From positions 1 through 12,334 of the forward strand of contig CALMOO010000754.1 of NCBI GenBank assembly GCA_937871705.1: DNA of 12,334 nt, in the 5' to 3' direction. Source of the DNA: an uncultured Hymenobacter sp. (GTDB taxonomy: Bacteria; Bacteroidota; Bacteroidia; Cytophagales; Hymenobacteraceae). The translations under genes and the position numbers were made by a program. Positions 6,777 to 11,526 of this stretch are shown here, in pieces. The notes under the pieces are model-generated. The model did no database searches and was not told where the DNA came from. It saw nothing but the letters and a program-made list of their open reading frames with translations. Positions within the stretch are counted from its first letter, which is position 1. Every line of letters begins with the position of its first letter.

Positions 6777-6856
6777 GGAGCGCAGGGAAGCTTTTCCTGC
6801 GCTTCCAGTACTCCCCGCCAGCGGCCGCTCGGGGAGGCTAGCGCAGCTGCGCTAGC
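6777..6856. repeat. Cluster of three adjacent stem-loops ending in a perfect 20-bp palindrome
   Basis: Stem-loop 1 pairs 6777-6789 with 6794-6805 (core AGCGCAGG with CCTGCGCT, one bulged G and one G-T). Stem-loop 2 pairs CTCCCCG (6811-6817) with CGGGGAG (6830-6836), and its loop is itself the palindrome AGCGGCCGCT. Directly abutting it, 6837-6856 is a perfect self-complementary 20-mer with arms GCTAGCGCAG. No gene ends here on either strand, so these are not ordinary terminators. They could be operators, a REP-type extragenic palindrome unit, or a structured RNA. Confidence 0.6.
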
Positions 6857-7230
6857 GCCTGGCAGGTACTTTCCGAGCAGTAGAGGCCCTTTTAGGAGGC
6901 TAACCAGGAATACAGCAGGGGTCGTTGAGTAGCAAAAGGCCCGCTACGGGTCGTGGCGAGCTGCTAATGCCCTAGCCCGGTGCTCCAGAACCGGCTTTTG
7001 ACGCCGCAGTGCAGAACAGGCGCTAGTGAGTTAAACGGTTAACCAAGGCCACTATTGCCGGCCGGAATACGTTGGTACCAGCGCCGGAACCTTTACCTGG
7101 GCCGGCGTAAAGCTGAATTGATTAGGGCTGCGTTAAAAAGCGTGGGCGTGTCCGCCCCGCCGCCCGGCTGGTGCCTCAGTTAAGCTACAAACATCCGCAA
7201 TCTGGCTACGAATGGCCGGCCGCCGGGCCG

Positions 7231-7238
7231 GACCTTTG
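7231..7238 (+). promoter_or_regulatory. Candidate -7 element for SDR-3
   Basis: GACCTTTG, identical to the reductase -7 element at 5249, ends 28 bases before the ATG at 7266. No TTG is seen at the normal -33 spacing. Confidence 0.4.
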
Positions 7239-7265
7239 TGCGGTACGTAAACGCATCCCCCATTT

Positions 7266-8150
7266 ATGACTCCTCAACCGCACCCCGCCGGGGAAACCGG
7301 CCCGGCACCCGCTCCCGGCGCTGCCCCCAAAATCTGGTTTATCACGGGCGCTTCCCGCGGCTTTGGCCGCGTCTGGACGGAAGCCGCCCTGCAACGGGGC
7401 GACAAGGTCACCGCGACGGCGCGCAAGTTGGCCAGCATCACCGATTTGACCGAGCAATACGGCGCCAACGTGTTGTCGCTGGAACTGGACGTGACCAACC
7501 CCGCGCAGGTAAAAACGGCCGTCGCGCAGGCCCACGCGCACTTCGGCCGGCTCGACGTCGTGCTTAATAACGCCGGCTACTCCCTGGCCGGCACCATCGA
7601 GGAAGCCAGCCTGGACGAAATCCGGGCGCTGTACGAAACGAACGTGTACGGGGCCGTTTCCGTCATTCAGGCCGCGCTGCCCCTGCTGCGCGCGCAGGGC
7701 AGCGGCCACATTCTGGGCACCTCCAGTGGTCTGGGCCACGTCACCTTGCCGGTCATCGGCTACTACGCCTCCTCCAAGTGGGCGTTCGAGGCGATTTACG
7801 AAAGCCTGGCCGCCGAAGTGGCCCCGTTCGGCATTAAGGTCACCATCATTGAGCCCGGGGCCTACGCCACCGATTCCAACAGCCCGGAGTCGATGCGCTT
7901 TGCGACAGGCCTGGAGGCCTACACCGACTTCAAGAACCAGTTTTTCGCGGGCTCCGCGGGCCGGGAACGCGGCGACCCGGCCGCCACTCCGGCGGCTATC
8001 TTTGCCGTGGTCGACGCCGCGCAGCCGCCCCTTCGGCTGCTGCTCGGCCGCCACACCCTGCCCTGGGTGCGCTCGGCCTACGCCGAGCGGCTGGCGACCT
8101 GGGAAGCCTGGGAAGCCGTGGCCAATGCGGCGCAGGGTGCAGCTAAGTAA
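7266..8150 (+). CDS. SDR family NAD(P)-dependent oxidoreductase (SDR-3)
   Basis: This is a 294-residue classical SDR. TGASRGFG is at residues 27-34 and NNAG at 101-104. The catalytic residues are Ser154 (TSSGLG), Tyr167 and Lys171 (YYASSK), with the normal 13-residue Ser-Tyr spacing. They are followed by IIEPGAYATD, the PG motif that closes over the cofactor. The C-terminal third (about 220-290, with PPLRLLLGRHTL) is the substrate-side region of the extended 'SDR family oxidoreductase' type also present in SDR-4, its closest relative in the window. Residues 1-21 are a Pro/Ala-rich extension before the Rossmann strand, and no later Met offers a better start. AraC-3 follows 62 bases downstream, with a long stem-loop in the gap. 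Confidence 0.93.
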   Translation: MTPQPHPAGETGPAPAPGAAPKIWFITGASRGFGRVWTEAALQRGDKVTATARKLASITDLTEQYGANVLSLELDVTNPAQVKTAVAQAHAHFGRLDVVLNNAGYSLAGTIEEASLDEIRALYETNVYGAVSVIQAALPLLRAQGSGHILGTSSGLGHVTLPVIGYYASSKWAFEAIYESLAAEVAPFGIKVTIIEPGAYATDSNSPESMRFATGLEAYTDFKNQFFAGSAGRERGDPAATPAAIFAVVDAAQPPLRLLLGRHTLPWVRSAYAERLATWEAWEAVANAAQGAAK

Positions 8151-8153
8151 ACC

Positions 8154-8198
8154 ACCACGGGCAACCGGTAGTTGAAGTGACGACCGGTTGCTCGTGGT
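8154..8198 (+). promoter_or_regulatory. 16-bp stem-loop between SDR-3 and AraC-3
   Basis: The arm ACCACGGGCAACCGGT (8154-8169) pairs with ACCGGTTGCTCGTGGT (8183-8198) over 16 consecutive base pairs around a 13-base loop. The only imperfect pair is G-U in plus-strand RNA, and would be A-C in the opposite transcript. It begins 3 bases after the SDR-3 stop and ends 14 bases before the AraC-3 ATG, just ahead of its Shine-Dalgarno. There is no U-tract after it, so a classical intrinsic terminator is not supported. An attenuator, a processing or stability element, or a partial terminator setting the enzyme/regulator ratio all fit. Confidence 0.7.
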
Positions 8199-8201
8199 CC
8201 T

Positions 8202-8208
8202 AAAGGAG
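8202..8208 (+). promoter_or_regulatory. Strong Shine-Dalgarno before AraC-3
   Basis: AAAGGAG lies 4 bases before the ATG at 8213. It fixes the start and stands out because no other gene in the window has a recognisable Shine-Dalgarno, as is usual in Bacteroidota. It lies 3 bases after the 16-bp stem-loop. Confidence 0.6.
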
Positions 8209-8212
8209 AGAA

Positions 8213-9142
8213 ATGAAAACGCCCGAAAACGCCCCGCCTCGGTTGGCCTCTTTGTCGGAGGCGCACCGGGCCATGGGCCTGCCGCCTCCCCTGCATCCGC
8301 TGATTAGCCTCGTCAACAGCGCCAGCACCCCCGTGGCGGGGGCCAGCGCTTGCCGCTCCCATGTGCTGAGCTTTTATCGCATATCCTACGGGCCCCGGCT
8401 GAGCAGCCAGCTCCGGTACGGGCAGGGGTATTATGACTTTGACGAGGGCGGCTTGTTTTTTGCCGCCCCCAACCAACTTATCGGCTGCACGCAGGAGCGC
8501 GGCGCGGGGGCGGACGCCCACTACACGCTGCTGATTCACCCGGATTTTTTGGCGAATTATCCCTTGGCCAAAAAGATGGGGCACTACGGCTTCTTCACCT
8601 ACGCGGCCAACGAGGCGCTGCACGTGTCGGAACCGGAGAAAGAAGTGCTCCTTTCGCTGTTCAAAACGATGGCTGCGGAGTTGGCCAGCCGCTGGGATGA
8701 ATTCAGCCAGGATGTGGTCGTTGCCCAGCTCGAGCTGCTGCTGAACTACGCGGACCGCTTTTACAAGCGCCAGTTTCTGACGCGCAAAGCGGTGCACAGC
8801 AACTTGCTACAACAGCTGGAGGAACTATTGGCGGACTGCTTTCGCCGCGAGGACCTGCCCGGCCGAGGTATCCCCACGGTCCAGTACCTGGCGCAGTGCC
8901 TGCACGTGTCGCCCAGTTACCTGAGCGACCTGCTGCGTACGCTCACCGGTCAAAGCGCCCAGCAGCACATCCACGACAAACTCATCGCGCAGGCGAAGGA
9001 ACAGCTCGCCACCACGTCCCTATCGGTGAGTGAGGTGGCCTACGCGCTGGGCTTCGAGCACCCGCAATCCTTCAGCCGGTTTTTTAAAACCAAGACGGCC
9101 CTGTCGCCGCTGGCCTTCCGGCAGTCGTTTCAGCCCAACTGA
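8213..9142 (+). CDS. AraC family transcriptional regulator (AraC-3), paralogue of AraC-2 and AraC-4
   Basis: This is a 309-residue regulator. The DNA-binding domain occupies about residues 222-309, with helix-turn-helix segments VQYLAQCLHVSPSYLSDLL and VSEVAYALGFEHPQSFSRFF and the ending SPLAFRQS. The N-terminal sensing domain shares YGQGYYDF, HPDFLANYPLAKK, YGFFTYAANEALHVS and RQFLTRK with the proteins at 3230-4144 and 11527 onward, so the three are paralogues. The first 25 residues are variable. It follows SDR-3 on the same strand after 62 bases, separated by a long stem-loop, and has the only clear Shine-Dalgarno here. Expression may therefore be tuned after transcription. A likely role is control of SDR-3 and itself. 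The effector is unknown. Confidence 0.93.
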   Translation: MKTPENAPPRLASLSEAHRAMGLPPPLHPLISLVNSASTPVAGASACRSHVLSFYRISYGPRLSSQLRYGQGYYDFDEGGLFFAAPNQLIGCTQERGAGADAHYTLLIHPDFLANYPLAKKMGHYGFFTYAANEALHVSEPEKEVLLSLFKTMAAELASRWDEFSQDVVVAQLELLLNYADRFYKRQFLTRKAVHSNLLQQLEELLADCFRREDLPGRGIPTVQYLAQCLHVSPSYLSDLLRTLTGQSAQQHIHDKLIAQAKEQLATTSLSVSEVAYALGFEHPQSFSRFFKTKTALSPLAFRQSFQPN

Positions 9143-9198
9143 ATCGGGCTGCCCTACCATCCGGTCCGGTAAAGCCACGAGCTACCTGTAGTGCCCCA

Positions 9199-9216
9199 GC
9201 GGAAGTATCTTCCCGC
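9199..9216. terminator. Short stem-loop downstream of AraC-3, possible terminator
   Basis: GCGGAAG (9199-9205) pairs with CTTCCCGC (9209-9216) around TAT with one bulged base. It lies 57 bases after the AraC-3 stop and just before the transposase remnant. There is no U-tract, so the assignment rests on position only. Confidence 0.25.
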
Positions 9217-9229
9217 AGTTGGCAGCGCC

Positions 9230-9394
9230 TCAACCGGCCAGGAACTGTTGCCCTCTCTGCTGAGGCGTTAACACGATGGCGGCCGTGAGCAGGTTCAGGC
9301 CACTGGCCCGGTAGCGCTGCTGCTCGAAGCCCCGGTCCCGAATTTTGCCCAGCCGGTGGAAGAAGACGGCCCGGAGCTTCCAGGCGCTGGCCAT
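9230..9394 (-). pseudogene. Remnant of a Tn3-family transposase C-terminus
   Basis: The minus-strand translation reads RAVFFHRLGKIRDRGFEQQ then RYRASGLNLLTAAIVL. This is the conserved block near the C-terminus of Tn3-family transposases. There the next residues are normally WNTVYL, ahead of the end of the protein. Here the match breaks off after Leu (9269) and is replaced by an unrelated tail, TPQQRGQQFLAG, and a stop at 9230. About 42 residues of a roughly 1000-residue transposase survive, with no upstream part and no recognisable terminal inverted repeat. It is non-functional. It sits between the AraC-3 module and the SnoaL-like gene, marking a past insertion or recombination point. Confidence 0.75.
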
Positions 9395-9462
9395 TGAGCC
9401 AGCCGGCGGTCCCAGAAGGCTGCCGGAAGCGGCACGGCGCGAAGGCAGAGCGCCGGCCGGCT

Positions 9463-9879
9463 TCAGGGCTGGGCTAGCTGCTGCAACACGGCCGGCAGGG
9501 TGTTGAAGCCCCAGTGCTCGACGTACTGGCCCTGATGCACCCGCACCAGGTCGAGCACGTCGATGGCCACGCGGCGGCCCGTGGGGGCCAGCCCCAGCAG
9601 CGGGCCGGTGTGCGTGCCGGCAATGGTTTTGCGGGTCGTGACCAAGTCGCCCTCGGCCACCTGCTCGTGAATGGTTACCCGCAGGTCGGGGAAAGCCGGC
9701 CGCAGCACCTGCTCGAAGGTGGTCCACATCCCGGCGGGGCCGTTGTCGGCCCCGGCCGGGGCCGAGTGGTTGATAAACTGCGCGTGCAGCAGCTCGCGGA
9801 AGCTGGCGGCGTTGCCCTGCTCGATGACTTCGTGGTTGAAGCGCCGCACGACGGCCTTATTCTGGTCAAGGGTTGACAT
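9463..9879 (-). CDS. SnoaL-like polyketide cyclase / ester cyclase family protein
   Basis: This 138-residue protein has the length of a single SnoaL-type alpha+beta barrel (NTF2-like fold). Recognisable family segments are NKAVVRRFNHEVIEQGN (about 7-23), FINHSAPAG (about 35-43), a Gly-rich turn GPAGM, then VLRPAFPDLRVTIHEQVAEGD. The final strands are GTHTGPLLGLAPTGRRV and DLVRVHQGQYVEHWGF. Characterised members cyclise polyketide esters or act as hydratases. Many genomic copies are annotated only as 'ester cyclase', so activity is unproven. The ATG at 9879 is chosen for the homology start and for a perfect -7 element 23 bases upstream. The frame stays open beyond the ATG but through promoter sequence. 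It is divergent from SDR-4 and may share control with it. Confidence 0.88.
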   Translation of the reverse strand: MSTLDQNKAVVRRFNHEVIEQGNAASFRELLHAQFINHSAPAGADNGPAGMWTTFEQVLRPAFPDLRVTIHEQVAEGDLVTTRKTIAGTHTGPLLGLAPTGRRVAIDVLDLVRVHQGQYVEHWGFNTLPAVLQQLAQP

Positions 9880-9901
9880 GAGGGAGTGGGGAGTAAAGTG
9901 G

Positions 9902-9909
9902 CAAATATA
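9902..9909 (-). promoter_or_regulatory. -7 element of the SnoaL-like gene
   Basis: Read on the minus strand this is TATATTTG, a perfect TAnnTTTG match, ending 23 bases before the start codon. It stands out as AT-rich in a GC-rich divergent intergenic region of 162 bases. No -33 TTG at the standard spacing was seen. Confidence 0.55.
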
Positions 9910-9999
9910 CTGGTCGTGCTTGCGGGCGTACCCCCGCGCGGGGCGGGGCATCCGGGATTGGGCTACAACTTCCCTTTTTTGAGCTACAAGCCTCCTGGC

Positions 10000-10016
10000 C
10001 AAAGTTCCCACCTTTG
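10000..10016 (+). promoter_or_regulatory. SDR-4 promoter element with overlapping inverted repeat
   Basis: CACCTTTG (10009-10016) is a -7-like element ending 26 bases before the ATG at 10042. It is also the right half of an inverted repeat, CAAAG (10000-10004) with CTTTG (10012-10016). A regulator bound there would block the promoter. The left half belongs to the nonamer CAAAGTTCC that recurs upstream of SDR-2. Confidence 0.4.
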
Positions 10017-10041
10017 TCGGCTCACTAACAAACTTCTTCCG

Positions 10042-10881
10042 ATGAGTAAAGTATGGTTTATTACCGGGGCTAACCGGGGCATCGGCGCCGAAATTGTCAA
10101 GGCAGCCCTGGCCACCGGCGACTACGTGGTGGCGGCTGGACGCAACCCGGAAACCATTGCCGACACGTTTGGCAACAATCCGCACCTGACGGCACTCAAG
10201 CTGGACGTAACCAACGAAGCCGAGGTGCAGCACGCCGTGGCGCAGGCAGTCGCCCGGCACGGTCGCCTAGATGTAGTGGTCAATAACGCGGGCTACGTGC
10301 TACTGGGAGCGCTCGAAACCACCAGCGATGCCGAGGTACGCCGCCAGTTCGATACCAACGTGTTCGGCGTGCTTAATGTACTACGGACCGTGCTGCCCCA
10401 CTTGCGGCAGCAGCGGGCAGGACATATTATTAACATCTCCTCCATGCAGGGCGTCATTGGTGCGCCAGCTTCGTCGAGTTATAGCGGTTCCAAGTTTGCC
10501 GTGGAGGGCCTCACCGAGTCGCTGCACCAGGAAGTGGCTCCGCTGGGCATCAAGGTGACGCTAGTCGAGCCGGGTACTTTCCGCACCGAACTGCTCAGCG
10601 ACAAATCGCTGCACAAGGCCCAGGACACGCTGCCCGACTACGAGCCGACCGTAGGCCAGACACTCGGCTATGTCGCTCAACTCACTGGCCACCAGCCCGG
10701 TGACCCTACGCGCCTGGCTGCCGCTATTGTGCAGTTGACCCACGAAGCAGAGCCGCCGCTGCGCCTGCTAGCCGGTTCCGACGCAGTGCAGTATGTGACA
10801 GCGGCCTTGCGTCAGCGCCTTGCGGAGGCTGAGCGATGGCATGACTTGTCTGTTTCGACCGACTTTCCGCCAGCCAGCTAG
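10042..10881 (+). CDS. SDR family NAD(P)-dependent oxidoreductase (SDR-4)
   Basis: This is a 279-residue classical SDR. TGANRGIG is at residues 9-16 and NNAG at 81-84. The catalytic residues are Ser134 (NISSMQG), Tyr147 and Lys151 (YSGSK), with the normal 13-residue Ser-Tyr spacing. They are followed by LVEPGTFRTEL. It resembles SDR-3 throughout (both share WFITGA, GRLDVV, NNAGY, EVAPLGIKVT-type blocks and a PPLRLL motif near the C-terminus), so the two probably descend from one gene or one subfamily. The start is the ATG at 10042, directly before SKVWFITGA. Upstream in-frame codons to 9886 run through promoter sequence and are rejected. An ABM-family gene follows after 109 bases, then AraC-4. 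The SnoaL-like gene is divergent. The substrate is unknown. Confidence 0.93.
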   Translation: MSKVWFITGANRGIGAEIVKAALATGDYVVAAGRNPETIADTFGNNPHLTALKLDVTNEAEVQHAVAQAVARHGRLDVVVNNAGYVLLGALETTSDAEVRRQFDTNVFGVLNVLRTVLPHLRQQRAGHIINISSMQGVIGAPASSSYSGSKFAVEGLTESLHQEVAPLGIKVTLVEPGTFRTELLSDKSLHKAQDTLPDYEPTVGQTLGYVAQLTGHQPGDPTRLAAAIVQLTHEAEPPLRLLAGSDAVQYVTAALRQRLAEAERWHDLSVSTDFPPAS

Positions 10882-10964
10882 CGCCCTACTGCCACTGAAT
10901 AGCCCCGTTAGTTCGCGCTCCAGCTGCTTCGCCGCCGATAGCTTCGCTAAGTACCAGCATCCTT

Positions 10965-10972
10965 TATCCTTG
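10965..10972 (+). promoter_or_regulatory. Candidate -7 element for the ABM gene
   Basis: TATCCTTG, one mismatch from TAnnTTTG, ends 19 bases before the ATG at 10991. The gene may therefore have its own promoter in addition to read-through from SDR-4. Confidence 0.35.
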
Positions 10973-10990
10973 CATTCCCCTTTAGTTTCC

Positions 10991-11335
10991 ATGCAAAACG
11001 AGACCGTTGATTTAATTTTTTCCTTCACCGTAGCGGAAGCCGACCAGGCACGCTACGAGCAGACGCTTGCCCAGCAACTGGCCATTACCCAAAACGAGCC
11101 GCACGTCCTCAGCTATGAAGTGTTTTGCCAGGCTCCGGGCCGCTACTGCCAGCACGAGCGCTACGCCAACGAGGCCGCCATCCGCCTGCATATGCAGAAC
11201 ACCGCCGTTCCCCTGGCGGTGTGGGGCGAAATCACCACTATCACGCACATGACGGCTTTGGGACCGTTGAGCGACGAGTTTAAGCAGGAGTTCGGGATGC
11301 ACAACTATTTGCCGTACCAAGCCGTTGCCCGCTAG
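10991..11335 (+). CDS. Antibiotic biosynthesis monooxygenase (ABM) family protein, putative quinol monooxygenase
   Basis: This is a 114-residue protein of the dimeric alpha-beta barrel ABM superfamily. The expected pieces occur in order: a first strand VDLIFSFTV, a helix ADQARYEQTLAQQLAITQ, a strand LSYEVFCQ, then YCQHERYANEAAIRLHMQN, which matches the family's 'E-(W/Y)-x-(s/d)-xx-A-xxxH' region. A C-terminal helix and strand follow. Characterised relatives such as YgiN oxidise quinols without metal or flavin, but many members have unknown substrates. The ATG at 10991 is used because homology begins there. In-frame codons back to 10820 overlap SDR-4 and have no homology. It lies between SDR-4 and AraC-4 on the same strand and is the only extra gene inserted in the repeated SDR-AraC layout. 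Confidence 0.85.
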   Translation: MQNETVDLIFSFTVAEADQARYEQTLAQQLAITQNEPHVLSYEVFCQAPGRYCQHERYANEAAIRLHMQNTAVPLAVWGEITTITHMTALGPLSDEFKQEFGMHNYLPYQAVAR

Positions 11336-11477
11336 CGTCACCACCTGGCACTAGCCTCGTGCAGGTCCGGCCGGCCGTAGCGAGTTGCCACTGGCAGCGC
11401 TGGCTTGTACTCCTGGCCGTCCGGGGCCTTCAGGCCGGCGAGCCGTAAGCGAAGGAAAGGTGCGAAACTATTTACTT

Positions 11478-11509
11478 GCCCCCGGCTCCTGCTGCCAGGG
11501 GCCGGGGGC
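11478..11509 (+). promoter_or_regulatory. 14-bp GC-rich stem-loop in the leader of AraC-4
   Basis: GCCCCCGGC (11478-11486) pairs with GCCGGGGGC (11501-11509). The stem continues through a U-G wobble (11487/11500) and CCTG with CAGG to a CTGC tetraloop, giving 14 consecutive pairs in plus-strand RNA. It ends 17 bases before the ATG at 11527, much like the 8154-8198 element before AraC-3. It is not followed by a U-tract. No good -7 element or Shine-Dalgarno is seen between it and the ATG, so it probably lies in the 5' leader. It may affect translation or transcript stability. Confidence 0.65.
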
Positions 11510-11526
11510 CAACCTTACTGCCGGTC

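Larger units (their letters stand above)
6692..7265. other. 574-base gene-free region between HxlR and SDR-3
   Basis: No convincing gene is seen. A plus-strand open frame across 6621-6932 is antisense to HxlR and has no family features. The region holds a cluster of three stem-loops/palindromes (6777-6856), an inverted repeat GTTAA-ACGG-TTAAC at 7030-7043, and the SDR-3 promoter element at 7231-7238. No -7-like element for HxlR was found in the first 50 bases upstream of its start. Confidence 0.55.

Noticed and set aside
6621..6932. A 103-codon plus-strand open frame reaching into the gene-free region after HxlR.
   Set aside because: Half of it is antisense to HxlR and the rest runs through the stem-loop cluster. 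No motif was recognised.
7206..8054. A 282-codon minus-strand open frame antisense to SDR-3.
   Set aside because: Composition is low-complexity Gly/Arg/Ala with no family motif. It mirrors the codon structure of a clear SDR gene.
8078..8797. A 239-codon minus-strand open frame antisense to SDR-3 and AraC-3.
   Set aside because: No domain, covers a regulatory gap, and is a mirror of AraC-3 coding sequence.
9886..10041. An N-terminal extension of SDR-4 by 52 codons.
   Set aside because: It reads through the promoter and inverted repeat. The Rossmann strand begins right after the ATG at 10042, as in other SDRs.
10820..10990. A 57-codon N-terminal extension of the ABM protein.
   Set aside because: It overlaps SDR-4, has no family similarity, and runs over a -7-like element.
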